DNA from: an uncultured Oscillospiraceae bacterium
GTDB taxonomy: Bacteria > Bacillota > Clostridia > Oscillospirales > Oscillospiraceae
NCBI GenBank assembly: GCA_934631005.1
Contig: CAKTXA010000014.1
Location: 1 to 62,332, forward strand
DNA length: 62,332 nt
Direction of reading: 5' to 3'
Shown here: positions 9,167 through 18,175 of the stretch, one piece after another
Numbering within the stretch: position 1 is the stretch's first letter
Layout: every line of letters begins with the position of its first letter
Notes under the pieces: model-generated
The model's input: only the letters and a program-made list of their open reading frames with translations
What the model was told of the DNA's origin: nothing
The model's database searches: none
Made by a program: the position numbers and the translations under genes

Positions 9167-10912
9167 TTACGGCAGCTGATACTCCATCGCATAGTTGTGC
9201 ATCGCGCGGCGGAAGCCTTCGTCGCCGAGCTTGATGGCCTGCAGGGTCTCGTGCAGGTTCAGGTTGTGCTGCGCCGTGTCGATGGTGCAGCCCGCGATGT
9301 TGGAGCAGTGGTCGGACGTGCGCTCCAGATCGGTCAGCAGATCCGACCACACAAAGCCCGTCTCGATGCCGCAGGCGCCCTGCTGCATCCGCAGGATGTG
9401 GCGCGTGCGCATCTGCTCCTTGAGAAGGTCGATGACCTGCTCCAGCGGCTCGACCTGCGCCGCCTTTTCCACGTCCGCAGTCTCGAACGACTCCTCCGTC
9501 AGCGTCAAAATTTTCCGCACCGCCGCAGCCAGCACCGCCAACTCCGCCTGCGCCGCCGGGCTGAACGACAGCTTCTTCTGCCGCAGCTCCTCCGCCGACT
9601 CCAGCACGTTCACCGCGTGGTCGGAGATGCGCTCCAGATCGCCGATGGACTTGAGCAGGCCCGCCGCCTCCTCGCTCTGTGCCTGACCGAGCTTGCAGGC
9701 GCTGAGCTTCACAAGATACGTGCCGAGCACGTCCTCGTCGTGGTCGCAGAGCGTCTCATCCTCGCGGATCTGCGCCGCCAGCTCCGGCGTATAGGCCGTG
9801 AGCGACGTGAGCGCCCCATCCAGCGCGCGTACGGCGCGCTGCGCCATCTGCGAGGCCACCGCGCGGCTCTGCTGCAGCGCCAGCGACGGCGTCGCGAGCA
9901 GACGCTCGTCCAGCTCCGAGAGCTGCTCCTTCTGCCCGCCGTCCGGCACCATGCGGATCGCCAGCTTTTCCAGCAGCCCGCCCGCGGGCAGGAGCATCGC
10001 CGTGCAGAGGATATTGAACAGCGAATGGCAGATCGCAATACCGCTCATCGTCGCGCCCTCGTCCAGGATCGCCGGATGCGCCGCCGCGCGGACGATCGAA
10101 AAGACCGACAGCAGCACGACCACGCCGATGATGTTGAACATCAGATGCACCACCGCTGCGCGGCGGGCGTTTTTGTTCGTGCCGACGGATGCGATCATCG
10201 CCGTGACGCACGTGCCGATGTTCTGGCCCATGATGATGGGGATGGCGGCGGCATAGCTGACCGCGCCGGTCGTGGCCAGCGCCTGCAAAATGCCGACCGA
10301 GGCCGAGCTGGACTGGATCACGCCCGTGAGCAGCGCGCCCGCCAGCACGCCGAGGATGGGATTTCGGAACGCGACGAACAGATTTGTAAATTCCGGCACG
10401 TCCTTCAGGCCCGACACCGCGCCGCTCATCGTCTCCATCCCGCACATGAGCGTGGCAAAGCTCAGCAGGATCAAACCGGTGTCCTTCTTGCGCGTGTCCT
10501 TGCAGAACATGAAGTAGATGATGCCGATGAGGGCCAGCACGGGCGTAAAGGAGCTGGGCTTTAACAGCTGCACAAAGAAATTATTCGCCTCAATGCCGCC
10601 CAGACTCAGCAGCCACGCCGTGACCGTGGTGCCGACGTTCGCGCCCATGATGACGTTGATGGCCTGCCGCAGGGTCATAAGCCCCGAGTTCACAAAGCCG
10701 ACCACCATGACCGTGGTCGCGGACGACGACTGGATGATCGCCGTGACGCCGAGACCGGTCAGAAAGCCGGTCAGCGCGCGGTCGGTGAGCCTGCCGAGCA
10801 GCACCCGCAGACTCCCGCCCGCACGCCGCTCCAATCCCTGACCCATCAGGTTCATTCCAAACAAAAACAGACAAAGCCCGCCGATCATTTTCAGAAAATC
10901 AAAAAAATCCAT
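9167..10912 (-). CDS. Na/Pi cotransporter family protein with PhoU-like domain
   Basis: A 581-residue protein. The membrane half (residues 1-330) has the duplicated Na/Pi symporter repeat with the two QSSSA motifs (IIQSSSATTVMVVGF and VIQSSSASVGILQAL). The cytoplasmic C-terminal half is helical and PhoU-like, which in this family is thought to control phosphate flux. Start chosen at 10912 (MDFFDFLKMIGG): AAGGA lies 9 bases upstream, and the 18 extra residues of the longer reading are hydrophilic and lack a site. It stands alone between two repeat blocks. Family firm; direction of Pi transport not shown. Confidence 0.88.
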   Translation of the reverse strand: MDFFDFLKMIGGLCLFLFGMNLMGQGLERRAGGSLRVLLGRLTDRALTGFLTGLGVTAIIQSSSATTVMVVGFVNSGLMTLRQAINVIMGANVGTTVTAWLLSLGGIEANNFFVQLLKPSSFTPVLALIGIIYFMFCKDTRKKDTGLILLSFATLMCGMETMSGAVSGLKDVPEFTNLFVAFRNPILGVLAGALLTGVIQSSSASVGILQALATTGAVSYAAAIPIIMGQNIGTCVTAMIASVGTNKNARRAAVVHLMFNIIGVVVLLSVFSIVRAAAHPAILDEGATMSGIAICHSLFNILCTAMLLPAGGLLEKLAIRMVPDGGQKEQLSELDERLLATPSLALQQSRAVASQMAQRAVRALDGALTSLTAYTPELAAQIREDETLCDHDEDVLGTYLVKLSACKLGQAQSEEAAGLLKSIGDLERISDHAVNVLESAEELRQKKLSFSPAAQAELAVLAAAVRKILTLTEESFETADVEKAAQVEPLEQVIDLLKEQMRTRHILRMQQGACGIETGFVWSDLLTDLERTSDHCSNIAGCTIDTAQHNLNLHETLQAIKLGDEGFRRAMHNYAMEYQLP

Positions 10913-11037
10913 ACCTCTTTTTCCTTTCCCAGACACTCTTTTGTCGAATGTCAGTATAAAGGACAAGAGTCAAATCCACTGTCAGCTTTGTGTAAAATCC
11001 ATGTAAAATTTTCCGTGGCCGCACCAAACGCCCCGCA

Positions 11038-11430
11038 CCCCGTAGGGGCCGATGACCCGCTCCGCCCTTTCGACCGAACCAATTTCTTAGTCGTAACGTA
11101 GGGGAGGGGCTTGCCCCTCCCGCCGGTACGCGCCGCCATTCTTTTGCGGCAGTGCCGATTTGCTGAGGGCCCATAGCTTCCCCTGGGGGCCGATTCCCCC
11201 TATCAGGGGGAAATGTCCCGAAGGGACAAAGAGGGTAGGGACAGCTGTCGGCGAAGCCGACTGATGAGGGTAGGGGAGCATTTGCGGTTTGCTTTGCAGT
11301 TGTTCCAAAACGTAACTGCTCCCCGGCCCTCATCCGGCTCGCTGCGCTCGCCACCTTCCCCGAGGGGAAGGCAAAGGGCGCCTACGTTTCGCTGCTGCGT
11401 CGGGGATTCGGCACTGCCGCAAAAAATGCT
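11038..11430. repeat. Large palindromic repeat, copy 2 (one terminus variant)
   Basis: It starts with the GTAGGGGCCGATGAC module, then the terminal module TTAGTCGTAACGTAGGGG (11086-11103) and its hairpin. The nested core (GATGAGGG, GGGGAGCA and complements) spans about 11262-11333. Instead of the inverse terminal module, the right end carries a different end sequence, CTACGTTTCGCTGCTGCGTC with GGGGATTCGGCA. Copies 5 and 7 show related alternative ends. The 125 bases between the symporter gene and this copy hold no gene. Confidence 0.85.
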
Positions 11431-11435
11431 GGGCG

Positions 11436-11466
11436 TAAAAATCCCTCCCGGGTGTCCGGGAGGGGT
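11436..11466 (-). terminator. Terminator of rsmG
   Basis: A CCCTCCCGG stem, loop GTGT and its complement (11443-11464), followed on the minus strand by ATTTTTA. It lies just past the rsmG stop. Confidence 0.8.
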
Positions 11467-11474
11467 TGCTTTAC

Positions 11475-12167
11475 TCAGAGCGGAGATTTTTTGATCTTGG
11501 CAAACGCCCTTGGGTATTGCTTCGGCGTGGGGGCGATCTTTTGGACGACGACCACGCGGTGGGTGGTGTCGGCGACGGGGTATTCGTAGATTTTTTTTAC
11601 CTGCCCGCCGAGGGTGCGGATGGCGCGGCGGGCCTCGTCGACCTCCTCCTGCGCGAGCGCGCCCTTCATCGCGAGAAACTGCCCGCCCACGCGCACAAAC
11701 GGCAGACACAGCTCCGCCAGCACATTCAGCCGCGCCACGGCGCGCGACACGGCAAAATCATACCGCTCGCGGCGCTGCGCGGCGTATTCCTCCGCCCGGG
11801 CGGTGACGATCTCGGCCTGCACGCCCAGCTCCGGCAGGACCTCCGCCAGCCAGTTCATGCGCTTGGCCAGCGAGTCGAGCAGCGTGAGCCGGATGGATGG
11901 CTCCGCGATCTTGAGCGGCACGCCCGGAAAGCCCGCGCCGCAGCCGATGTCGATGAGCGAGCTTCCGGCGAGCGGCGCGATGTCCAGCAGCGCCAGACTG
12001 TCCAGAAAATGCAGCTGCGCTACGGCGGCGGGCTCGGTGATGGCGGTCAGGTTCATCACCCGGTTCTTTTCCAAAAGCGCCGCGCCGAAAGCGCAGAGCG
12101 TATCGACGGACTGCCCGTCCAGCGCGCGCCCGCGCGCCTGCAGACCGTCCAGCAGCGTCTGTTTCAT
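11475..12167 (-). CDS. rsmG: 16S rRNA (guanine-N7)-methyltransferase G
   Basis: A 230-residue RsmG/GidB that methylates G527 of 16S rRNA with SAM. The SAM site is LIDIGCGAGFPGVPLKIA, followed by LDSLAKRMNWL, and FAVSRAVARL is the family signature. Start 12167 is preferred because GAGG lies 7 bases upstream; the ATG two codons earlier is only one base from it. It is read after the transketolase genes rather than next to mnmG, its usual neighbour. A terminator-like hairpin ends directly before its ribosome site. Confidence 0.92.
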   Translation of the reverse strand: MKQTLLDGLQARGRALDGQSVDTLCAFGAALLEKNRVMNLTAITEPAAVAQLHFLDSLALLDIAPLAGSSLIDIGCGAGFPGVPLKIAEPSIRLTLLDSLAKRMNWLAEVLPELGVQAEIVTARAEEYAAQRRERYDFAVSRAVARLNVLAELCLPFVRVGGQFLAMKGALAQEEVDEARRAIRTLGGQVKKIYEYPVADTTHRVVVVQKIAPTPKQYPRAFAKIKKSPL

Positions 12168-12178
12168 CGTCATACCTC

Positions 12179-12218
12179 AAAAAAATAAGTGGGAAGCGGA
12201 GTTCGATTCCCACTTATT
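12179..12218 (-). terminator. Terminator/attenuator just before rsmG
   Basis: A perfect 12 bp stem, AATAAGTGGGAA and its complement (12184-12195 and 12207-12218), is followed on the minus strand by a run of T that runs into the GAGG site of rsmG. It would end tkt transcripts or attenuate read-through into rsmG. Confidence 0.75.
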
Positions 12219-12238
12219 ATAGAGAACTTATTTCTTCA

Positions 12239-12398
12239 GTAACCGATGATTCAATCGGCAAGAGATGTCGGCGAGAGATTTTGGCCCAAATGAAAGTTTG
12301 GAAAACGCAGGAATACTTTGTGTATTTCGCGTTTTCCAAACTGCACAGTTGGGGCAAAAGATCCGCCGACAACCGCAGACGATTGATTCAGCGGTTAC
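12239..12398. repeat. 160 bp long inverted repeat at the end of the transketolase operon
   Basis: Two arms of about 77 bases are close to reverse complements (roughly 75-80% by eye), with blocks such as GTAACCG, TCAATCG, TGTCGGCG and AGTTTGGAAAACGC in each arm. The loop is only a few bases. It overlaps the last codon and stop of the transketolase C-terminal gene. It fits a MITE-like insertion or a long RNA hairpin. Confidence 0.75.
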
Positions 12399-13339
12399 TT
12401 CATTGCAACGGCTTTCTTCGCCTTTTCCGCAATGCCGGCGGGCGTGATGCCGTAGGCCTCGAGGACAGCGGGGGCCTTGCCGCTGCGGCCGAACTCGTCC
12501 TCAACGCCGTGGCGCACGACGGGCACGGGATACTCCTCGCTCAGCAGCTCCGCGACTGCCGCACCGAGGCCGCCGAGGACGTTCGCTTCCTCGGTGGTGA
12601 CGATCGCGCCGGTCTCCTTCGCAGCCTTCAGAACGAGCTCCTTGTCGAGCGGCTTGATGGTGTGCATGTCGATGACGCGGGCGCTGATGCCGTCCGCGGC
12701 CAGCAGATCCGCCGCCGCCAGCGCCATCTGCACGTTCATGCCGACGGCGATGATGGTCACGTCGGTGCCGTCACGCAGGGTGACGCCCTTGCCGAGCTCA
12801 AACTTGTAGCCGGGGATGGAATCCGTCACGGTCTCCACCGCGAGTCTGCCAAGGCGCATATAGGCCGGGCCGTCGTAATTGACCAGCGCTTCGACCGCCG
12901 CGCGCATCTCGTTGCCGTCGCACGGGCACAGCACCGTCATGCCGGGGATGGCGCGCATGATGGCGAAGTCCTCGATACACTGATGGGTCGCGCCGTCCTC
13001 ACCGACGGACAGGCCGCCGTGGCTGCCCACGACCTTGACGTTCAGATGCGGGTAGCAGACGGTGTTGCGCACCTGCTCCCACGCGCGGCCCGCCGCGAAC
13101 ATCGCAAACGTGTTCACGAACGGCTTGTAGCCGCACAGGCTCATACCGGCGGCCACGCCCACCATGTTCGCCTCGGCGATGCCCATGTCAAAGAAGCGCT
13201 CGGGGCAGGCTTCCTTGAAGAACTTGGACATGGTCGCGCCCGCGAGGTCGGCGTCAAAGCAGACCAGCTCCGGGTATTTTGCAGCCAGCGCGCCCAGCGC
13301 GCGGCCGTATGCTTCACGAGTAGCGATTTTTTCAGCCAT
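12395..13339 (-). CDS. Transketolase, C-terminal subunit
   Basis: A 314-residue protein matching the pyrimidine-binding and C-terminal domains of transketolase, which acts with the partner encoded just upstream. It transfers two-carbon units in the non-oxidative pentose phosphate pathway. FDADLAGATMSKFFKEACPERFFDMGIAEANMVGVAAGM carries the conserved E of the TPP-activating site (GIAEANM). The ATG follows GGAGGGTTAAGA, 3 bases past the partner's stop. Split transketolases of this kind are common in Firmicutes. Its 3' end runs into a long inverted repeat. Confidence 0.92.
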   Translation of the reverse strand: MAEKIATREAYGRALGALAAKYPELVCFDADLAGATMSKFFKEACPERFFDMGIAEANMVGVAAGMSLCGYKPFVNTFAMFAAGRAWEQVRNTVCYPHLNVKVVGSHGGLSVGEDGATHQCIEDFAIMRAIPGMTVLCPCDGNEMRAAVEALVNYDGPAYMRLGRLAVETVTDSIPGYKFELGKGVTLRDGTDVTIIAVGMNVQMALAAADLLAADGISARVIDMHTIKPLDKELVLKAAKETGAIVTTEEANVLGGLGAAVAELLSEEYPVPVVRHGVEDEFGRSGKAPAVLEAYGITPAGIAEKAKKAVAMK

Positions 13340-13342
13340 TTC

Positions 13343-14185
13343 TTAACCCTCCAGTTCCTTGATGACCGCTTCCAGCTCCGCCTTGGCGGTGGCGAACTGC
13401 TCATCGTTGGGCGCCTTGCCGTGCCAGCCGGCGTTGTTTTCCATGAAGCTCACGCCCTTGCCCTTAACAGTTCTGGCAAGGATGACGGTGGGCTGACCCT
13501 TCGTGGCGGCCGCCTCTTTATAAGCCGCGTCGATGCTCTCAAAATCGTGGCCGTCACACTTCACAACGTGCCAGCCGAAGGCCTCGAACTTCTTGTCCAG
13601 CGGCTCGGTGGGCATGACGTCCTTCGTCGCGCCGTCGATCTGCAGCCCGTTCACGTCCACGCACGCGCAGAGGTTATCGAGGTGATACTTGTTGGCAGCC
13701 ATCGCGGCCTCCCAGACCTGGCCCTCGGCGATCTCGCCGTCGCCCAGGATGGCGTACACGCGGTAGTCCTTGCCGGACTGCTTGCCCGCCAGCGCCATGC
13801 CGACGGCCACGGAGATGCCCTGACCAAGTGAGCCCGTGGACATATCCACGCCGGGATTATAGTGCATCTCCACATGGCCGGACATATGCCCGTCGATGCG
13901 GCGGAACATCTTGAGATCCTCCACCGGGAAGAAGCCGCGCAGCGCCAGCACCGGATACACGGCGGGCGAGCAGTGGCCCTTGGACATCACAAAGCGGTCG
14001 CGATCCGCCCACTGCGGGTTTTTCGGGTCGACGCGCATGGCGTCAAAGTAGAGGTACGTCAGCACGTCCATGCAGCTCAGCGAGCCGCCGGGATGGCCGG
14101 ACGCGGCGTCGTGCACCATCTGCACGCCCAGCAGACGCGCTTTGGCGGCGTTCAGCTTCAGCTCCTGCAGTTTGTTTTTTTCCAT
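13343..14185 (-). CDS. Transketolase, N-terminal subunit
   Basis: A 280-residue thiamine pyrophosphate-binding half of transketolase. Seen in the sequence: VHDAASGHPGGSLS, then STGSLGQGISVAVGMALAGK and the TPP/Mg motif GDGEIAEGQVWEAAMAANKYHLDNLCACVDVN. Start at 14185 (MEKNKLQEL), with AAGGAAGGA upstream; the longer reading adds 23 polar residues and crosses the promoter region. It forms a two-gene unit with the C-terminal subunit, probably extending to rsmG. Confidence 0.92.
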   Translation of the reverse strand: MEKNKLQELKLNAAKARLLGVQMVHDAASGHPGGSLSCMDVLTYLYFDAMRVDPKNPQWADRDRFVMSKGHCSPAVYPVLALRGFFPVEDLKMFRRIDGHMSGHVEMHYNPGVDMSTGSLGQGISVAVGMALAGKQSGKDYRVYAILGDGEIAEGQVWEAAMAANKYHLDNLCACVDVNGLQIDGATKDVMPTEPLDKKFEAFGWHVVKCDGHDFESIDAAYKEAAATKGQPTVILARTVKGKGVSFMENNAGWHGKAPNDEQFATAKAELEAVIKELEG

Positions 14186-14249
14186 AACGATTCCTTCCTT
14201 CTTGGATGCTGTTTGTTTATGTTCGTTTGTGTTGCTTCGCTCAGATCGT

Positions 14250-14278
14250 ATCATACCGCAAAGCCGGGGATTTTTCCA
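14250..14278 (-). promoter_or_regulatory. Promoter of the split transketolase operon
   Basis: On the minus strand, TGGAAA (14278-14273), a 17 bp spacer and TATGAT (14255-14250), about 65 bp before the start codon. Confidence 0.5.
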
Positions 14279-14315
14279 GTGGTATTTGCAAAATATTCAG
14301 TTTTTTTCGGGATGC

Positions 14316-15674
14316 TCAGTTCTTTAAGCTCTGCATCGGGGCCGGGATGCGGCCGCCGCGGGCCACAAACGCCGCGGGTGATTCCGGATGCAGCGCCATG
14401 ACCGGCGCCGCGCCCAGAAGTCCACCGAATTCCACATGGTCACCCACTGTCTTCCCCGGCGCGGGGATCAGGCGCACGGCGGTCGTTTTGCTGTTGACCA
14501 TGCCGATGGCGGCCTCGTCCGCGATGATGGCGGAGATAGTCTCGGCCGGCGTGTCGCCCGGGACGGCGATCATGTCCAGCCCCACGGAACAGACGCACGT
14601 CATCGCCTCCAGCTTGTCTAGCCGCAGAACGCCCGCCTGCGCGGCGGCGATCATGCCCTCATCCTCCGACACGGGGATGAACGCGCCGGACAGGCCGCCC
14701 ACGGAGCCGGAGGCCATCAGGCCGCCCTTTTTCACCGCGTCGTTCAGAAGCGCCAGCGCGGCGGTCGTGCCGTGCGTGCCGCACGTTTCCAGGCCCATTT
14801 CCTCGAGGATGCGCGCCACGCTGTCGCCCACGGCGGGCGTCGGCGCGAGCGACAGGTCGACCACGCCGAACGGCACGTCCAGCCGCCGCGACGCCTCCTG
14901 CGCCACGAGCTGGCCCATGCGCGTGATGCGGAAGGCCGTCTTTTTGACCGTTTCGGCCACGACGTCCAGCGGCGCGCCCTTCACGCTCTGCAGCGCGTGG
15001 TACACCACGCCCGGGCCGGAGACGCCCACATTCAAAACGCACTCTGCCTCGCCCACGCCGTGGAACGCGCCCGCCATAAACGGATTATCCTCCACGGCGT
15101 TGCAGAAGATGACGAGCTTCGCGCAGCCGAGCCCGTCGCGGTCCTTTGTCAGCTCAGCGGTCCTTTTGACGATCATGCCCATCTCGCGCACGGCGTCCAT
15201 ATTGATGCCCGCCTTGGTCGTGGCCACGTTCACGCTGGAGCAGACCACGTCCGTCTCAGCCAGCGCCTGCGGGATGGCGGCGAGCAGCCGCCGGTCGCCG
15301 GAGGTCATGCCCTTGTGCACCAGCGCGGAAAAGCCGCCGATGAAGTCCACGCCGCACGTTTTGGCCGCGCGGTCGAGCGCCTTTGCAAACGGCACAAGAT
15401 CGTCCGTTTCGCACGCGCCCGCCACCAGCGAAATGGGCGTGACGGAGATGCGCTTGTTCACGATCGGGATGCCCAGCTCCCGCTCGATGGCGCAGCCGGT
15501 GGGCACGAGATGCTCGGCCAGACGGCAGATCTTGTCGTAAATTTTCCGCGCGCAGGCGGCGGCGTCAGGATCAGCGCAGTCCAGAAGTGAGATGCCCATG
15601 GTGATGGTGCGGATGTCCAGATGCTGATGGTCGATCATATCGACGGTGGACATGATGTCGGAATGTTTGAGCAT
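14316..15674 (-). CDS. UPF0210 / DUF711 family protein (PFL family)
   Basis: A 452-residue protein of the UPF0210 family, widespread in anaerobes and of unknown biochemical role. The glycine-rich stretches FIGGFSALVHKGMT and GLMASGSVGGLSGAFIPVSEDEGM are family hallmarks. The start at 15674 has GAGGGA upstream; the 37 extra residues of the longer reading overlap the ACT gene and are Arg/Cys-rich shadow sequence. It starts 11 bases after the ACT protein gene. The pair is a conserved couple, which suggests that the ACT protein senses an amino acid for it, but no function is established. Confidence 0.85.
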   Translation of the reverse strand: MLKHSDIMSTVDMIDHQHLDIRTITMGISLLDCADPDAAACARKIYDKICRLAEHLVPTGCAIERELGIPIVNKRISVTPISLVAGACETDDLVPFAKALDRAAKTCGVDFIGGFSALVHKGMTSGDRRLLAAIPQALAETDVVCSSVNVATTKAGINMDAVREMGMIVKRTAELTKDRDGLGCAKLVIFCNAVEDNPFMAGAFHGVGEAECVLNVGVSGPGVVYHALQSVKGAPLDVVAETVKKTAFRITRMGQLVAQEASRRLDVPFGVVDLSLAPTPAVGDSVARILEEMGLETCGTHGTTAALALLNDAVKKGGLMASGSVGGLSGAFIPVSEDEGMIAAAQAGVLRLDKLEAMTCVCSVGLDMIAVPGDTPAETISAIIADEAAIGMVNSKTTAVRLIPAPGKTVGDHVEFGGLLGAAPVMALHPESPAAFVARGGRIPAPMQSLKN

Positions 15675-15684
15675 GGCAGATCCC

Positions 15685-15960
15685 TCACACGGTGTGCATG
15701 GCGTCAAAGATGTCCTCACGCTGGATGCGCACGGACAGGCCCATCGCCTCGCCCTTTTCATCCAGCCGCGCGCGCACGGTCTCAAAATCGGGCGTGGCGG
15801 CGCCGGGCTGCAGGCGCATGATCATCGTGAACATCCCGGACATGATGGTCTGGCTGATCTCCAGCACGTTCAGATCCAGCTCGGCCAGCTCCCGGCAGAT
15901 CTCCGCAATGATCCCCACCCGGTCCGGCCCCACAACAGTAACAATGGCGGTCGTATTCAT
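15685..15960 (-). CDS. ACT domain protein (UPF0237)
   Basis: A 91-residue protein that is almost entirely one ACT domain: AIVTVVGPDRVGIIAEICRELAELDLNVLEISQTIM. The G-x-D-R-x-G-I motif is typical of GcvR-like ligand-binding ACT domains. It precedes the UPF0210 gene in the same transcript. ACT domains usually bind amino acids and regulate a partner; the ligand is unknown. AGGAAC lies upstream of the ATG. Confidence 0.85.
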   Translation of the reverse strand: MNTTAIVTVVGPDRVGIIAEICRELAELDLNVLEISQTIMSGMFTMIMRLQPGAATPDFETVRARLDEKGEAMGLSVRIQREDIFDAMHTV

Positions 15961-16008
15961 AAAAGTTCCTCCAATTCATCTCATCATAACACAGGGATGT
16001 CCATTCTT

Positions 16009-16385
16009 CGTCGTAACGTAGGGGAGGGGCTTGCCCCTCCTGCCGGTACGCGCCATCGTTCTTTTGCAGCAGTGCCGATTTGCTGGAGGCCCCATAGCTT
16101 CCCCTGGGGGAAGCTGTCAGCCGCAGGCTGACTGATGAGGGCCGGGGAGCAGTCGCGTTTTGGAACAACTGCAAAGCAAACCGCAAATGCTCCCCGGCCC
16201 TCATCCGGCTCGCTGCGCTCACCACCTGTCCCTACCCTCTTTGTCCCTTCGGGACATTTCCCCCTGATAGGGGGAATCGGCCCCGAGGGGAAGGCAAGGG
16301 GTGCATTCCGCTCCGCGGTGCATGCAAGAGCCACGGCTGCCCACCAGCGGGAGGGGCAAGCCCCTCCCCTACGTTACGACTAAGA
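16009..16385. repeat. Large palindromic repeat, copy 3 (complete)
   Basis: Inverse terminal modules at 16011-16047 (TCGTCGTAACGTAGGGG...) and 16345-16383 (...CCCCTACGTTACGACTAAG). The inner pair GATGAGGGCCGGGGAGCA/TGCTCCCCGGCCCTCATC is at 16134-16151 and 16188-16205. The core is inverted relative to copy 1: the GGACATTTCCCCCTGATAGG hairpin is on the right here. The core therefore flips while the ends stay the same. Confidence 0.9.
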
Positions 16386-16410
16386 ACGAAACATTCTTCA
16401 TTTTTCATCC

Positions 16411-16460
16411 TTCATTCTTCATCATTCATTGATCCTACGCAGTGAATGATGAAGAATGAA
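16411..16460. repeat. 18 bp perfect inverted repeat
   Basis: Arms TTCATTCTTCATCATTCA (16411-16428) and its complement (16443-16460) flank a 14-base loop. Around it are short ATTC/GAAT tandem-like words (16390-16480). It lies between repeat copy 3 and the glyS terminator, with no gene. Confidence 0.7.
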
Positions 16461-16536
16461 TAGTGAATAATGAATAATAAAAAGGGCAGAGCGGGTCGTC
16501 CGCCCTACAGGGCGCTGCGCGCAGGCGCATAAACAG

Positions 16537-16566
16537 CGGGGAGGGGCGGGGCCCCTCCCTGTTTTT
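16537..16566 (-). terminator. Probable terminator of the glycyl-tRNA synthetase gene
   Basis: Minus-strand GGGAGGGGC, loop CCC, and its complement directly after the stop codon. The downstream T run is short (CGCTGTTTATG), so efficiency is uncertain. Confidence 0.5.
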
Positions 16567-16568
16567 TA

Positions 16569-17984
16569 TCAATATGCCAGCTTTTCCTCCAGCCAGCTTT
16601 TCAGCTCGCTGATGGGAACGCGCACCTGCTGCATGGTGTCGCGGTCGCGGATGGTGACGGCGTTGTCGGCGGCGATGCCCTTTTCCGGGTCGCCCACGGT
16701 GTCAAAGTCCACGGTGATGCAGTACGGCGTACCGATCTCGTCCTCGCGGCGATAGCGCTTGCCGATGGAGCCGGTCTCGTCAAAGTCGATCATCCAGTAC
16801 CGGCTCAGCTCGTCGTGCAGCTTGCGCGCGGGCTCAGAGAGCTTTTTGGAGAGCGGCAGGATGGCCGCCTTGAAGGGCGCGAGCGCCGGGTGCAGATGCA
16901 GCACCACGCGCACGTCGTTCTTCGCCTCGTCGATGACCTCCTCGTCATACGCCTCGCAGAGGAACGCCAGCGCCACGCGGTCGCAGCCGAGCGACGGCTC
17001 GATGACGTAGGGGATATAGTGCTCGTTCTTCTCCTGATCGAAATACGTCAGGTCCTTGCCGGAGGCCTCCTGATGGCGCTTGAGGTCATAATCCGTGCGG
17101 TCGGCGATGCCCCACAGCTCACCCCAGTCGGTGAACGGGAACGCATATTCGATGTCGGTGGTGGCGCGGGAATAGAACGCCAGCTCCGCCGGTTCATGGT
17201 CGCGCAGGCGCAGATTTTCGCCCTGGATGCCGAGCGTTTTGAGCCACTTCACGCAGTAGTCCTTCCAGTAGGCGAACCACTCGAGGTCGGTGCCCGGCTG
17301 GCAGAAGAATTCACACTCCATCTGCTCAAATTCGCGCGTGCGGAAGGTAAAGTTGCCCGGCGTGATCTCATTGCGGAAGGCCTTGCCCACCTGGCAGACG
17401 CCGAAGGGGAGCTTGCGGCGCGTAGTGCGCTGGATGTTCTGGAAGTTCACAAAGATGCCCTGCGCCGTCTCGGGCCGCAGATAGCACGTGGAGGACGAGT
17501 CCTCGGTCACGCCGATGGCCGTTTTGAACATGAGGTTAAACTTGCGGATGGGCGTAAAGTCGTGCTTGCCGCACACGGGGCAGACGATGTCCTCATGCTC
17601 GGCAATGAACTTGTCCATCTCGTCAAAGCTCATCGCGTCCACGTTCACCTCGTGGTGCTCCTCGCCGATGAGCTTGTCGGCGCGGTGGCGCGCCTTGCAG
17701 GCCTTGCAGTCGAGCAGGGGATCGGAAAAGCTGGAGACGTGCCCGGTGGTGATCCACGTCTGCGGGTTCATAATGATCGCCGCGTCCAGACCGACGTTAT
17801 ACGGGCTCTCCTGCACGAATTTTTTCAGCCACGCCTTTTTGACGTTGTTCTTGAACTCCACGCCGAGCGGGCCGTAGTCCCAGCTGTTGGCCAGACCGCC
17901 GTAGATCTCGCTGCCGGCGAACACAAAGCCGCGGTTCTTGCAGAGCGCAATGATCTTATCCATCGTTTTTTCGGAATTTTTCAT
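16569..17984 (-). CDS. glyQS: Glycyl-tRNA synthetase (dimeric, class II)
   Basis: A 471-residue single-chain glycine-tRNA ligase. Class II motifs are visible: GSEIYGGLANSWDYGPLGVEFKNNVKKAW at the N-terminus, motif 2 around FRNEITPGNFTFRTREFEQME, and motif 3 with PSLGCDRVALAFLCEAY. The C-terminal anticodon-binding domain begins near LHPALAPFKAAILPL. The start at 17984 is supported by GAGGA upstream, although the gap of 12-13 bases is long; an in-frame ATG at 17963 has no site. The gene is monocistronic. Confidence 0.93.
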   Translation of the reverse strand: MKNSEKTMDKIIALCKNRGFVFAGSEIYGGLANSWDYGPLGVEFKNNVKKAWLKKFVQESPYNVGLDAAIIMNPQTWITTGHVSSFSDPLLDCKACKARHRADKLIGEEHHEVNVDAMSFDEMDKFIAEHEDIVCPVCGKHDFTPIRKFNLMFKTAIGVTEDSSSTCYLRPETAQGIFVNFQNIQRTTRRKLPFGVCQVGKAFRNEITPGNFTFRTREFEQMECEFFCQPGTDLEWFAYWKDYCVKWLKTLGIQGENLRLRDHEPAELAFYSRATTDIEYAFPFTDWGELWGIADRTDYDLKRHQEASGKDLTYFDQEKNEHYIPYVIEPSLGCDRVALAFLCEAYDEEVIDEAKNDVRVVLHLHPALAPFKAAILPLSKKLSEPARKLHDELSRYWMIDFDETGSIGKRYRREDEIGTPYCITVDFDTVGDPEKGIAADNAVTIRDRDTMQQVRVPISELKSWLEEKLAY

Positions 17985-18134
17985 AGGAATACCAGTCCTC
18001 CCAGCGGATATTTCTCTTAACTTTATCATTATAGTTAAAATAGCCGCAAAGTCAACTGCCGCGGGCGCTTTTGGCGAAAAACGGCAGGCAAATTCTGAAT
18101 TTGTATGAAGCCGCTTTCCCTTTGCCGCAAACCA

Positions 18135-18143
18135 TGCTATACT
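18135..18143 (+). promoter_or_regulatory. Extended -10 promoter of the DUF3810 gene
   Basis: TGCTATACT at 18135-18143, with a poor -35 (TTTCCC) 17 bp upstream. It precedes the TTG start by 33 bp. Confidence 0.5.
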
Positions 18144-18175
18144 TTGCAGCAGATCTACGATGGAGGTATCCCAAC

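Noticed and set aside
12184..12218. GTTCGATTCC, resembling a tRNA T-loop
   Set aside because: No acceptor, anticodon or D arm can be drawn; the sequence is simply the loop and arm of a terminator hairpin.
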